NCBI RefSeq assembly: GCF_022899935.1
Contig: NZ_JALJCJ010000002.1
Coordinates: 1-64,000 of the forward strand
DNA length: 64,000 nt
Reading direction: 5' to 3'
Origin: Shinella curvata
GTDB lineage: Bacteria; Pseudomonadota; Alphaproteobacteria; Rhizobiales; Rhizobiaceae
The notes beneath the pieces are model-generated. The model made no database searches, was not told the origin of the DNA, and was given only the letters and a program-made list of their open reading frames with translations. Of the stretch, positions 50,610-59,675 are shown piece by piece. The position numbers and the translations under genes were made by a program. Numbering within the stretch: position 1 is the stretch's first letter; every line of letters begins with the position of its first letter.

Positions 50610-51398
50610 TTAGTCTTCGGCTGAAAAGCCGGCGCCTGCCATGTCCGACAGCGTCTTGGTCGCCTCCATCAGGAGCTGGATCGTTGTCGAAATGTCAGGT
50701 GCCGCCGGCGCATTGATCAGCGTGATATAGGGCACGGTAAGGGCCGCAATCGCGGTGCCGTCGGCGCCGAGCACAGGGGCCGAAAGGTTGATGACCCCGG
50801 CCGTCTGGGCGCTCGGCATCATCTCGTAGCCGCGCGCGCGGATGAGATCGAGGCGCGCGAGAAATTCCGGCGTCACGCGGGCGTCATCACCATCGCTGCC
50901 GACATTCTCGGCGATCATGCGCATGCGCTCCTGCGGGGAGCGGAACGCCAGCAAAGCATGGCCTGAGCCGGTTTCGAATAGGCTGATGCGCGAGCCGACG
51001 CGAATGGAAATGCCCCAATAGCCGGGCGCTTCCTGTTGGGCGATCACGACGGGATTGCCGCGGTCGAACACGACGAGCTGGTTGGCCTGCCGCGAGGTCT
51101 CGGCAAGCTCGCGCATCAAGGGGACGGCGAAGGAGACGAGGCGTCGCACCGGGGCGTGGAGCTGGGCCAGGCCGAAGAGCTTGAGTGTGAGCGAAAAACG
51201 GTCGCCGTCGATGCGCGTGACATAGCCGCGTTTCACCAGGCGATCGAGCATCCGGTAGAATTCGTTCGGGCTGCGGTCGAGCCGCTTGGCGATCTCCGCC
51301 TGGGTCAGTCCCCCATCCACGGCGGCGAGAAGTTCGAGGATATCCAGGCCCTTGTCGAGCGCCGGCGCCCTGTAGCGATCATTTTCGTCTTCTGACAC
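50610..51398 (-). CDS. IclR-family transcriptional regulator
   Basis: 262 residues from GTG 51398 (AGGGG upstream); ATG 51428 would overlap the TTCATATAC site. HTH: ALDKGLDILELLAAVDGGLT, QAEIAKRLDRSPNEFYRMLD, VKRGYVTRIDGDRFSLTLKL. The IclR effector domain has MRELAETSRQANQLVVFDRG, SLFETGSGHALLAF and SAQTAGVINLSAPVLGADGT. It is divergent from the binding-protein gene of the MalEFGK-type importer and convergent with the CoA-transferase/SBP-like pair, so it probably regulates this sugar locus. Confidence 0.92.
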   Translation of the reverse strand: MSEDENDRYRAPALDKGLDILELLAAVDGGLTQAEIAKRLDRSPNEFYRMLDRLVKRGYVTRIDGDRFSLTLKLFGLAQLHAPVRRLVSFAVPLMRELAETSRQANQLVVFDRGNPVVIAQQEAPGYWGISIRVGSRISLFETGSGHALLAFRSPQERMRMIAENVGSDGDDARVTPEFLARLDLIRARGYEMMPSAQTAGVINLSAPVLGADGTAIAALTVPYITLINAPAAPDISTTIQLLMEATKTLSDMAGAGFSAED

Positions 51399-51423
51399 GC
51401 GCCATCCCCTGTGAATAAGCAAT

Positions 51424-51507
51424 TTCATATACGCATAAATCAGTCATGACAATCGAACGTTTTCAGTTATTGCTTGACGACGGATGAATAAATGGTTTGT
51501 ATATGAA
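51424..51507. promoter_or_regulatory. IclR-divergent promoter region with paired inverted sites
   Basis: TTCATATAC (51424-51432) and its exact inverse GTATATGAA (51499-51507) flank the divergent region. A TTGACG at 51474-51479 with TGTATA 18 bases later could be the promoter for the importer, so the second site would cover its -10. Confidence 0.5.
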
Positions 51508-51556
51508 TGAAGCCCTTATTGGTAAGGGCTGGCGAAAAGCCACTTGGGAGGAGAAG

Positions 51557-52873
51557 ATGACGAGATTTCTAGCCGGCGTTGCCGCCGGTGCCGTGATCTG
51601 CGCGTGGGCCGGATCCGTGCTCGCGGCCGAGCTGCCGGGCAAGTTCGATGGCGTGACCGTCGATGCGAAGCTTATCGGCGGTCAGCAGTATGAGGCGCTC
51701 TATGCGCGCATCGCCGAATGGGAAAAGGCGACTGGCGCGAAGGTGAACGTTCTCTCGAAGAAGAACCATTTCGAGCTGGACAAGGAGATCAAGTCGGACA
51801 TCGCGACCGGCAACATCACCTGGTGCGTCGGTTCGAACCATTCGTCCTTCGCCCCGCAGTACCCGGATATCTACGCCGACCTGAACGGTCTCCTGTCGAA
51901 GGAAGAGATCGACGCCTTCGTGCCGGCCAACATCGCGTCCTCGACGCTGGGCGGCAAGCTGGTCATGCTGCCGCGCGCGCAGTTCGACGTCTCGGCGCTC
52001 TACTACCAGAAGAGCCTCTACCAGGACGACGCCAAGAAGGCGGCGTTCAAGGAGAAGTACGGCTACGATCTCGCCCCGCCGGACACCTGGCAGCAGGTCA
52101 CCGACCAGGCGACCTTCTTCTCCAGCCCGCCGGATTTCTACGGCACGCAATATGCCGGCAAGGAAGAGGCGATCAACGGCCGCTTCTATGAGATGCTGGT
52201 CGCTGAGGGCGGCGAATATCTCGACGCCGATGGCAAGCCCGCCTTCAATTCTGAAGCCGGCGTGCGCGCGCTCGACTGGTTCGTGAACCTCTACAAGGCC
52301 AAGGCCGTTCCGGCCGGCACGACCAACTATCTCTGGGATGATCTCGGCCAGGGCTTCGCCTCCGGCACCATCGCGGTCAATCTCGACTGGCCTGGCTGGG
52401 CGAGCTTCTTCAACGATCCGAAGTCGTCCAAGGTCGCCGGCAATGTCGGCGTGAAGGTGCAGCCGGCCGGCTCTTCCGGCAAGCGCACCGGCTGGTCCGG
52501 GCACCATGGCTTCTCGGTGACGGAAAGCTGCGCCAACAAGGAAGCGGCCGCCTCGCTCGTCTGGTTCCTCACCAACGAGGACAGCCAGAAGCTGGAATCC
52601 GCCGCCGGCCCGCTGCCGACGCGCACGGCCGTCTGGGAATACAACATCCAGCAGGCTGAAAGCGATCCCTATCGCAAGGAAGTCCTGAGCGCCTTCCAGG
52701 AAGCCGCAAAGCACGCCTTCGCAGTGCCGCAGACGGCATCGTGGATCGAAATCTCCAACGCCGTCTATCCGGAGCTCCAGGCCGCCATCCTCGGCGACAA
52801 GACCTCCAAGGAAGCGCTGGATGCCGCCGCCGCCAAGGCGACGCAGATCCTCGAAGACGCCGGCTCGCTCTAA
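51557..52873 (+). CDS. Sugar ABC transporter binding protein (family 1)
   Basis: 438 residues from ATG 51557 behind GGGAGGAG. Signal peptide MTRFLAGVAAGAVICAWAGS, cleavage VLA/AE. The MalE-like fold has WEKATGAKVNVLSKKNHFEL, QFDVSALYYQKSLYQDDAKK, YLWDDLGQGFASGTIAVNLD and WSGHHGFSVTESCANKEAAA. It delivers a sugar or sugar acid to the next two permeases. A hairpin just downstream should raise its level over the permeases. Confidence 0.93.
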   Translation: MTRFLAGVAAGAVICAWAGSVLAAELPGKFDGVTVDAKLIGGQQYEALYARIAEWEKATGAKVNVLSKKNHFELDKEIKSDIATGNITWCVGSNHSSFAPQYPDIYADLNGLLSKEEIDAFVPANIASSTLGGKLVMLPRAQFDVSALYYQKSLYQDDAKKAAFKEKYGYDLAPPDTWQQVTDQATFFSSPPDFYGTQYAGKEEAINGRFYEMLVAEGGEYLDADGKPAFNSEAGVRALDWFVNLYKAKAVPAGTTNYLWDDLGQGFASGTIAVNLDWPGWASFFNDPKSSKVAGNVGVKVQPAGSSGKRTGWSGHHGFSVTESCANKEAAASLVWFLTNEDSQKLESAAGPLPTRTAVWEYNIQQAESDPYRKEVLSAFQEAAKHAFAVPQTASWIEISNAVYPELQAAILGDKTSKEALDAAAAKATQILEDAGSL

Positions 52874-52882
52874 GAGCAACCT

Positions 52883-52906
52883 GTGGCGCCGGTCAGCCGG
52901 CGCCAC
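52883..52906 (+). repeat. Intercistronic stem-loop after the binding-protein gene
   Basis: GTGGCGCCGG (52883-52892), loop TCAG, CCGGCGCCAC (52897-52906). There is no T run, so it is an mRNA-stabilising hairpin and probably not a terminator. Confidence 0.65.
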
Positions 52907-53000
52907 TTGCCACCCCTAGTGACATTTCGGAAAACAGAGAACGCCGCCGGTTTCGGCAGGCGCGGTTTTCCTTGCATTCATGAAGACAGGAGAAGCCGAT

Positions 53001-53897
53001 ATGAAAGGCTGGAGGCCACCGGCACCGTTTCTGCTTCTGCTGCCCGCCGTTCTGGTGCTCGCAGCCGTCGTCATCATTCCGCTGATCCTGTCGCTCTATT
53101 CGAGCTTCACGCCTTTCCGGCTGACGCAGCCGGCATCGCTCTTCACGCTGATCGGCTTTCGCAACTATGTGCGCATCCTGACGGATATCGAGTTCTGGAC
53201 GGCGTTCGGCCGCACCGTGCTGCTGCTCACCGTCGCGCTGAACGTCGAAATGCTGCTTGGCCTCGGCCTTGCCATGCTGGTGGAGAAGGCGACGCGCGGC
53301 CAGCGGCTGCTGCGCACCATTATGATGTTCCCCATGATGTTCTCGCCGATCCTCGTCGGTTTCCAGTTCAAGTTCATGTTCAACGACAATATCGGCCTCG
53401 TTAACAATGCGCTGCAATCCCTCGGCCTGACCGATCAGGCGATCCCGTGGCTGATCGACGGCTCGCTTGCCTTCTTCGCGATCCTCGTTGCGGAGGTCTG
53501 GTCGTCCACCTCAGTCTTCGCCATTCTCATCCTGGCCGGCCTGCTTGCCATGCCGAAGGAGCCGATCGAGGCGGCGCGCGTCGATGGCTGCACGCCGTGG
53601 CAGACGTTCCGCTACGTCACCTGGCCCTTCATCATGCCTTTCGCCTATATCGCCATGACGATCCGCTCGCTCGATGTGGCCCGCGCCTATGACATCGTGA
53701 AGATCATGACGGATGGCGGCCCGGCCAAGCGTACGGAGTTGCTCTGGACGCTCATCTCGCGCACGGCTTACGCCGATGCCCGCATGGGCCTTGCCAATGC
53801 CATGGCCTATGTCGCGATCCTCTTGTCCATCCTCTTCACCGTCTATTTCTTCCGCAAGCTTTCGGCCGCGCGGACCCAGATCGCAGCCGAATGGTAA
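53001..53897 (+). CDS. Sugar ABC permease (MalF type)
   Basis: 298 residues from ATG 53001 (AGGAG eight bases upstream; ATG 52980 is an alternative). Six helices; PAVLVLAAVVIIPLILSLYS, ALNVEMLLGLGLAMLVEKAT and the EAA loop EPIEAARVDGCTPWQTFRYV before TWPFIMPFAYIAMTIRSLDV. It pairs with the next permease. Confidence 0.93.
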   Translation: MKGWRPPAPFLLLLPAVLVLAAVVIIPLILSLYSSFTPFRLTQPASLFTLIGFRNYVRILTDIEFWTAFGRTVLLLTVALNVEMLLGLGLAMLVEKATRGQRLLRTIMMFPMMFSPILVGFQFKFMFNDNIGLVNNALQSLGLTDQAIPWLIDGSLAFFAILVAEVWSSTSVFAILILAGLLAMPKEPIEAARVDGCTPWQTFRYVTWPFIMPFAYIAMTIRSLDVARAYDIVKIMTDGGPAKRTELLWTLISRTAYADARMGLANAMAYVAILLSILFTVYFFRKLSAARTQIAAEW

Positions 53898-53910
53898 GGG
53901 GAGTGGCGAT

Positions 53911-54777
53911 ATGAATGAAAACGCAAAAGCCCGTATCAACGGCTTCTTCCTTTCGGCCGCCCACAAGATCGGCCTGTTCCTGGCGATGACCGTCATCTGC
54001 CTGCCGGGCCTGTGGATCGTGCTCGCCTCCTTCCGTCCCACAGTCGAGATCATGGCAAAACCGCCGGTCTGGATCCCGCAGGACCTGTCGTTCGACGCCT
54101 ATATCGCGATGTTTTCCGGCGTCGGGCAGGGCGGTATTCCGATCATCGAATATTTCCGCAATTCGCTGATCATCTCCGTCACCTCCACGGCCATCGCACT
54201 CGCCATCGGCATGGCCGGCGGTTATGCCTTCGCGCGCTTCCGCTTCAAGGCGAAGTCATCGATCTTCCTCGGCCTGATGCTGACGCGAACCGTTCCGGGC
54301 ATCGCGCTCTCGCTGCCGCTGTTCTTCGTCTATTCGAAGCTCGGCATCATCGACACGCATTTCGGCCTGATCACCGCCTATGTGGCGCTCAACGTGCCCT
54401 TCACCATCTGGCTGATCGACGGCTTCTTCCGGCAGGTGCCGAAGGATCTCGCCGAGGCCGCGCAGATTGACGGCTGCACGCGCTGGCAGGCCTTCTGGCA
54501 GGTTGAATTTCCGCTCGCCGGCCCCGGCATCGCGTCCGCCGGCATCTTCGCCTTCCTCACCTCGTGGAACGAGTTCGCGCTCGCCTCGCAGCTCACCCGT
54601 TCCGTCAATTCAAAGACCCTGCCGGTCGGCCTGCTCGACTACACCTCGGAGTTCACCATCGACTGGCGCGGCATGTGCGCGCTGGCGGTGATCATGATCA
54701 TTCCGGCCCTCGTCCTGACCTTCATCGTGCAGAAGCATCTCGTTTCCGGCCTCACCTCCGGCGCAGTCAAAGGATAA
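53911..54777 (+). CDS. Sugar ABC permease (MalG type)
   Basis: 288 residues from ATG 53911 (AAGGGGAG upstream). Six helices; NSLIISVTSTAIALAIGMAG, MLTRTVPGIALSLPLFFVYS, EAA loop KDLAEAAQIDGCTRWQAFWQ and SWNEFALASQLTRS. Followed directly by the ATPase gene. Confidence 0.93.
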   Translation: MNENAKARINGFFLSAAHKIGLFLAMTVICLPGLWIVLASFRPTVEIMAKPPVWIPQDLSFDAYIAMFSGVGQGGIPIIEYFRNSLIISVTSTAIALAIGMAGGYAFARFRFKAKSSIFLGLMLTRTVPGIALSLPLFFVYSKLGIIDTHFGLITAYVALNVPFTIWLIDGFFRQVPKDLAEAAQIDGCTRWQAFWQVEFPLAGPGIASAGIFAFLTSWNEFALASQLTRSVNSKTLPVGLLDYTSEFTIDWRGMCALAVIMIIPALVLTFIVQKHLVSGLTSGAVKG

Positions 54778-54780
54778 TCC

Positions 54781-55878
54781 ATGGCAACCGTTTCCCTTGA
54801 AAAGCTGGTGAAGCGCTACGGCTCGCTCGAAGTGGTGCACGGCATCGATCTCGAGGTAGCAGATCGCGAATTCATTGCGCTCGTCGGCCCCTCCGGCTGC
54901 GGCAAGTCGACGACGCTGCGCATGATCGCCGGTCTCGAGCCGGTCTCCGGCGGCAACCTCAAGATCGGCGGCCGCGTGGTCAACGACCTGCCGCCGCGCG
55001 CGCGCAACCTCGCCATGGTCTTCCAGTCCTACGCGCTCTATCCGCATATGACGGTGCGCGAGAACATGGGCTTCTCGCTGAAGATCGCCGGCCAGAAGCC
55101 AGAGGATATCGCCCCGCAGGTGGAAGAGGCGGCGAGAACGCTCGACCTCACGCACTTGCTCGACCGCCGTCCCTCACAGCTCTCCGGCGGCCAGCGCCAG
55201 CGCGTCGCCATGGGCCGCGCCATCGTGCGCCAGCCGGATGTCTTCCTGTTCGACGAGCCGCTGTCGAACCTCGATGCGAAGCTCAGGACCCAGATGCGCG
55301 TCGAGATCAAGAAGCTGCATGCCAAGGTTCAGTCGACCGTCATCTATGTCACGCACGACCAAGTGGAGGCGATGACGCTCGCCGACCGAATCGTCATCAT
55401 GCGCGATGGATACATCGAGCAGGTCGGCACGCCGGAGGATGTCTTCCAACGGCCCAAGTCGAAATTCGTCGCCGGCTTCATCGGTTCGCCGCCGATGAAT
55501 CTCAAGGATGCCGAAATTGCGGATGGCCAGGTGGTTTTCGCCAATGGCGACCGCCTGCCGCTGCCGGCCCGCTTCAGGGATCGCGTGACGGCCGGCCAGA
55601 AGGTGACCTTCGGCCTGCGCCCGGATGATCTCTACCCCGCCGGCCACGGCATTCATTCCGGCGAAGACGCCGATGTGCACAGGCAGGACCTGCGCGTCAT
55701 CCTGACGGAACCGCTCGGCAACGAAACGCTTGTCTTCTCCGACTATGCCGGCGCCGAATGGGTCGGCCGCATGCTGAACCCGCGGCGACTTTCGCCGGGC
55801 GAGGCGCTGCCTTTCTGCTTCGACCTGTCCCAGGCCCATCTCTTCGACCGCGAAAGCGGCCGCACGCTGAGAGGCTGA
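54781..55878 (+). CDS. Sugar ABC transporter ATPase (MalK/UgpC type)
   Basis: 365 residues. Walker A VGPSGCGKST, Q-loop MVFQSYALYPHMTV, signature LSGGQRQRVAMGRAI, Walker B VFLFDEPLSNLD, switch VIYVTHDQVEAMTLADRIVI. A C-terminal TOBE/OB regulatory domain (about 240-365) contains GLRPDDLYPA. It energises the importer from the preceding permeases and is followed by catabolic genes after one base. Confidence 0.95.
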   Translation: MATVSLEKLVKRYGSLEVVHGIDLEVADREFIALVGPSGCGKSTTLRMIAGLEPVSGGNLKIGGRVVNDLPPRARNLAMVFQSYALYPHMTVRENMGFSLKIAGQKPEDIAPQVEEAARTLDLTHLLDRRPSQLSGGQRQRVAMGRAIVRQPDVFLFDEPLSNLDAKLRTQMRVEIKKLHAKVQSTVIYVTHDQVEAMTLADRIVIMRDGYIEQVGTPEDVFQRPKSKFVAGFIGSPPMNLKDAEIADGQVVFANGDRLPLPARFRDRVTAGQKVTFGLRPDDLYPAGHGIHSGEDADVHRQDLRVILTEPLGNETLVFSDYAGAEWVGRMLNPRRLSPGEALPFCFDLSQAHLFDRESGRTLRG

Positions 55879-55879
55879 C

Positions 55880-56998
55880 ATGGCAAAGATCGAACGCGTC
55901 GAACTGAAAATGGTCGACCTTCGCCCGAAGGTCGAGCGCACCGATGCAATCCAGAGCTTCGTTTCGCAGGAAACGCCGCTCGTCACCATAACCGACAGCG
56001 ACGGCGCCGTCGGCACCGGCTATAGCTATACGATCGGCACCGGCGGCTCCTCCGTCATGCGGCTGCTCGCCGATCATCTCGTGCCGCGCATCATCGGCCG
56101 CGATGCCGACCGGATCGAGGCGATCTGGCACGAACTGGAATTCGCGACCCACGCCACCACCATCGGCGCCATCACCTCGATTGCGCTCGCTGCCATCGAC
56201 ACCGCGCTGTGGGATCTGCGTGCCCGCAAGCAGAACCTGCCGCTCTGGAAACTCGCTGGTGGCGCAAAGGATCGCTGCCCGCTCTACACAACCGAGGGCG
56301 GCTGGCTGCATATTCCGGTCGAAGCGCTGGTCGAGGATGCGCTGGACGCCAAATCCAAGGGCTTCACCGGCTCGAAGGTGAAGATCGGTAAGCCGCATGG
56401 GTCGGAAGATGTGGCCCGTCTTTCTGCTGTCCGCAAGGCAGTCGGAGATGGCTACGAGATCATGACGGACGCCAACCAGGGTTTCGCTGTAGACGAGGCG
56501 ATCCGCCGGGCGGAGCGCCTGCGCGATCTCGATCTCGGCTGGATCGAGGAGCCGCTGCCGGCCGACGATATCGACGGCCATGTCCGCCTCAACCAGTCCA
56601 CATCGACGCCGATTGCCATCGGTGAATCCCTCTATTCGATCCGCCATTTCCGCGAATATATGCAGAAGGGCGCCTGCTCCATCGTGCAGGTCGATGCCGG
56701 CCGTATTGGCGGCATCACGCCCTGGTTGAAGGTGGCACATGCGGCGGAAGCCTTCGACATACCGGTCTGCCCGCATTTCCTGATGGAGCTGCATGTCAGC
56801 CTGACCTGCGCGGTGCAGAACGGCAAATATGTCGAATACATCCCGCAGCTCGACGACATCACCACCTCGCGCCTGAAGATCGAGAACGGCATGGCGCTCG
56901 CGCCGATGACGGCCGGCCTCGGCATCGATTGGGACTGGGACGCCATCCGCGCCCGCTCGATTGGCGAATTCGAGCGCGAAATCCGCAAGGGAGCCTGA
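55880..56998 (+). CDS. Mandelate racemase/enolase-superfamily sugar-acid dehydratase
   Basis: 372 residues. The N-terminal capping domain (about 1-125) precedes a barrel with KxK in GSKVKIGKPH, metal ligands Asp in MTDANQGF, Glu in WIEEPLPADD and Glu in AIGESLYS, and a His base in CPHFLMELHVS. The architecture is that of acid-sugar dehydratases. Specificity cannot be read from the sequence. It is the first catabolic gene after the ABC importer, followed by RhaM and an oxidoreductase, so it should dehydrate an aldonate formed from the imported sugar. Confidence 0.88.
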   Translation: MAKIERVELKMVDLRPKVERTDAIQSFVSQETPLVTITDSDGAVGTGYSYTIGTGGSSVMRLLADHLVPRIIGRDADRIEAIWHELEFATHATTIGAITSIALAAIDTALWDLRARKQNLPLWKLAGGAKDRCPLYTTEGGWLHIPVEALVEDALDAKSKGFTGSKVKIGKPHGSEDVARLSAVRKAVGDGYEIMTDANQGFAVDEAIRRAERLRDLDLGWIEEPLPADDIDGHVRLNQSTSTPIAIGESLYSIRHFREYMQKGACSIVQVDAGRIGGITPWLKVAHAAEAFDIPVCPHFLMELHVSLTCAVQNGKYVEYIPQLDDITTSRLKIENGMALAPMTAGLGIDWDWDAIRARSIGEFEREIRKGA

Positions 56999-57001
56999 GA
57001 C

Positions 57002-57331
57002 ATGCAGCGCATCGGCATGGTCATCGGCGTCAAGCCGGAAAAGATCGGCGAATACAAGCGCCTGCACGCCGCCGTCTGGCCGGAGGTGCTGGCGCGGATT
57101 TCGGCCTGCAATATCCGGAACTATTCGATTTTCCTGAAGGAGCCGGAGAACCTGCTGTTCTCCTTCTTCGAATATCACGGCACCGACTATGCCGCCGACA
57201 TGGCGAAAATGGCCGCAGACCCGAAGACGCAGGAATGGTGGGCCGTCTGCATGCCTTGCCAGGCGCCGCTGGACACCCGCAAGGAAGGCGAATGGTGGGC
57301 GAACATGGAAGAGGTGTTTTTCCATGGCTGA
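57002..57331 (+). CDS. rhaM: L-rhamnose mutarotase family protein
   Basis: 109 residues with the RhaM pattern: the family His in EYKRLHAAVWPEVLARISAC, NIRNYSIFLKEPENLLFSFF, EYHG and QEWWAVCMPCQAPLDTRKEG. It interconverts alpha and beta anomers of L-rhamnose-like 6-deoxy sugars. It sits three bases after the dehydratase stop and overlaps the next gene by eight, so it belongs to a 6-deoxy sugar pathway. Confidence 0.9.
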   Translation: MQRIGMVIGVKPEKIGEYKRLHAAVWPEVLARISACNIRNYSIFLKEPENLLFSFFEYHGTDYAADMAKMAADPKTQEWWAVCMPCQAPLDTRKEGEWWANMEEVFFHG

Positions 57332-58394
57332 TTTCGATCCGACATCACTGGCCCAATCCTGGCCCCTCCCGTCAAATCCCCGACCGATCGTCACCTTCGG
57401 CGCCGGTTCGATCGTCGGTGACGCGCATTATCCGGCCTATCGCAAGGGCGGTTTTCCAATTGCCGGGGTCTATGATCCCGATCACGACAAGGCGAAGGCA
57501 CTGGCCGAAAAATGGGGTGTTGCGGCTTATCGCACGGTCGAGGAAGCGGTGTCCGTCGAAGGTGCTATCTTCGATCTCGCCACGCCGCCGGCAGCCCATG
57601 CGAAGGTGCTGGCCGCCCTGCCGGACGGTGCGGCGGCGCTGATCCAGAAGCCGATGGGCTCCGATCTTGCGGCGGCGACCGAGATCCTGCACATCTGCCG
57701 TGAAAAGAAACTCAAGGCTGCCGTCAATTTCCAGCTTCGCTTCGCGCCGATGCTGCTGGCGTTGAAGGATGTGATCGCCAAGGGCCTGCTCGGCGAGGTC
57801 GTCGATTTCGACGTCTATCTGGCGCTCGATACGCCGTGGGAACTGTGGTCCTTCCTAGAAGGCCTGCCGCGCATCGAGATCGCCATGCACTCGATCCACT
57901 ATCTCGACGCCATTCGCCAGGTTCTGGGTGATCCGCAGGGCGTGCATGCCAAGTCGATCGGCCATCCGAACCACAAGATGGCGCAGACGCGCACCACCGC
58001 GATCCTCGACTACGGCGACCGGGTCCGTTGTGCGCTGTCGATCAACCACGATCACAAGTTCGGCCGCCGGCATCAGGCCTGCGAGTTCCGCGTTTCCGGC
58101 ACCGAGGGCGCGGCCTATCTCCAGCTCGGCGTCAATCTCGACTATCCGCGGGGCGAGCCGGATATTCTGGAAATCTACCCGAAGGGCGGCAATGGCTGGG
58201 TGGCGGTGCCGCTTCAGGGCACATGGTTCCCCGATGCCTTTGTCGGCCGCATGGCCAATCTCCAGCGTTTCGTTTCAGGCGAAGACGCCGAACTCGTCTC
58301 CTCGGTTGAGGATGCCTGGATGACCATGGCGCTCGTCGAGGCCGCCTATGCCTCCAGCGCTGCGCCCGCCACACCGCTCGCCGCGCGACCCTGA
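57324..58394 (+). CDS. Gfo/Idh/MocA-family sugar oxidoreductase
   Basis: 356 residues from ATG 57324. The Rossmann start [20 protein letters not shown] reads the usual GxGxxG loosely (GAGSIVG). [20 protein letters not shown] has the EKP-type Lys motif as QKP. The C-terminal domain has [20 protein letters not shown] with the catalytic-region His. It likely oxidises the sugar or a keto intermediate with NAD(P). Confidence 0.88.
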   Translation: MADFDPTSLAQSWPLPSNPRPIVTFGAGSIVGDAHYPAYRKGGFPIAGVYDPDHDKAKALAEKWGVAAYRTVEEAVSVEGAIFDLATPPAAHAKVLAALPDGAAALIQKPMGSDLAAATEILHICREKKLKAAVNFQLRFAPMLLALKDVIAKGLLGEVVDFDVYLALDTPWELWSFLEGLPRIEIAMHSIHYLDAIRQVLGDPQGVHAKSIGHPNHKMAQTRTTAILDYGDRVRCALSINHDHKFGRRHQACEFRVSGTEGAAYLQLGVNLDYPRGEPDILEIYPKGGNGWVAVPLQGTWFPDAFVGRMANLQRFVSGEDAELVSSVEDAWMTMALVEAAYASSAAPATPLAARP

Positions 58395-58407
58395 ACAGGA
58401 ACAGCAG

Positions 58408-58857
58408 ATGGAACAGGTCAAATATTTCGAGGACTACGAGATCGGCGAGGGGCGCAGGACGAGCGGGCGCACGATCACCGAGACGGATTTCGTCGTGCAT
58501 GCCGGCCATACCGGCGACTTCTTCCCGCATCACATGGATGCCGAGTTCATGAAGACGCAGCCGTTCGGCCAGCGCATCGCCCACGGCACCATGGTCTTCT
58601 CAATCGGCGTCGGCCTGACGGCGAGCGTCATCAATCCGGTCGCCTTTTCCTACGGCTATGACAGGATGCGTTTTGTCAGACCCGTCTTCATCGGCGATAC
58701 GATTCACACCCGCGTGACGATATCGGCCAAGGAAGACGATCCGAAACGCGCCGGCTCCGGCCGCGTCATCGAACGCACCGAGGTCATCAACCAGAAGGGC
58801 GAGGTCGTCCTCGTCGCCGACCATATCTATGTCGTCGAGCGCCGCCCGAGCGCCTGA
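58408..58857 (+). CDS. MaoC-family (hot-dog fold) hydratase
   Basis: 149 residues from ATG 58408 (AGGAAC upstream). The hydratase dyad lies in [14 protein letters not shown] (Asp and His). Then [20 protein letters not shown] and [20 protein letters not shown] follow. MaoC enzymes hydrate enoyl-CoA or dehydrate hydroxyacyl-CoA. Together with the CoA-transferase at 48313 it suggests a CoA-bound step, which is not part of the known L-fucose oxidative route. Confidence 0.9.
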   Translation: MEQVKYFEDYEIGEGRRTSGRTITETDFVVHAGHTGDFFPHHMDAEFMKTQPFGQRIAHGTMVFSIGVGLTASVINPVAFSYGYDRMRFVRPVFIGDTIHTRVTISAKEDDPKRAGSGRVIERTEVINQKGEVVLVADHIYVVERRPSA

Positions 58858-58878
58858 CGCCCTACGCAAGGAGCAACC

Positions 58879-59613
58879 ATGAGCCTTTCTCTCGAAAACA
58901 AGCGTGTCCTCCTCACCGCAGCCGGCCAGGGGATCGGCCGGGCCAGCGCGCTCGCCTTCGCGCGTGCCGGCGCCAAGGTGATTGCGACGGATATTAACGC
59001 CGAAGCGCTGAAGAGCCTTGCGACCGAGGCCAATATCGAGACCTACGTGCTCGACGTGCTCGATGCGGACGCCGTCAATCGCGTCGTCGCCGCGACCGGC
59101 CCGTTCGACGTACTCTTCAATTGCGCCGGCTTCGTGCATGCCGGCTCGATCCTCGACATGCCGGACAAGGATCTCGACTTCGCCTTCGATCTCAACGTTC
59201 GCGCCATGGTGCGCATGATCCGCGCCGTGCTGCCGGCGATGCTGGAGAAGAAGGACGGCGCGATCATCAACATGGCCTCCGTCGCCTCCAGCATGAGGGG
59301 TGTGCCGAACCGCGCCGCCTACACCATCACCAAGGCCGCTGTCGTCGGCCTCACCAAGTCGGTCGCCGCCGACTATGTCGCCCAGGGCATCCGCTGCAAC
59401 GCGATCTGCCCCGGCACGGTGGAAAGCCCCTCGCTGCAGGATCGCCTGCGCGCACAGGGCGATTTCGAGGCGGCCCGCGCCGCCTTCATCGCCCGCCAGC
59501 CGATCGGCCGTATCGGCACGCCGGAAGAAATCGCCGATCTCGCCGTCTACCTTGCCGGCGCCACCTATACGACGGGCCAGGCCTACGCCATCGACGGCGG
59601 CTGGACCATCTGA
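58879..59613 (+). CDS. SDR dehydrogenase, 2-keto-3-deoxy-L-fuconate dehydrogenase-like
   Basis: 244 residues, AAGGAG before ATG 58879. It opens MSLSLENKRVLLTAAGQGIG, with NCAGFVHAG, catalytic Ser in NMASVASS, Tyr and Lys in AAYTITKAA, and ends AIDGGWTI. The N-terminus strongly recalls 2-keto-3-deoxy-L-fuconate dehydrogenase and its animal BDH2 relatives. It would oxidise the product of the neighbouring L-fuconate dehydratase. Confidence 0.88.
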   Translation: MSLSLENKRVLLTAAGQGIGRASALAFARAGAKVIATDINAEALKSLATEANIETYVLDVLDADAVNRVVAATGPFDVLFNCAGFVHAGSILDMPDKDLDFAFDLNVRAMVRMIRAVLPAMLEKKDGAIINMASVASSMRGVPNRAAYTITKAAVVGLTKSVAADYVAQGIRCNAICPGTVESPSLQDRLRAQGDFEAARAAFIARQPIGRIGTPEEIADLAVYLAGATYTTGQAYAIDGGWTI

Positions 59614-59622
59614 CCGATCAAC

Positions 59623-59647
59623 GGCCGTCGGCAGAACGCCGACGGCC
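59623..59647 (+). repeat. Intercistronic stem-loop before the fuconate dehydratase gene
   Basis: GGCCGTCGGC (59623-59632), loop AGAAC, GCCGACGGCC (59638-59647), 10 bp. There is no T run. Confidence 0.6.
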
Positions 59648-59675
59648 AATCCGACCATTTCCAAGGGCCGTATCC

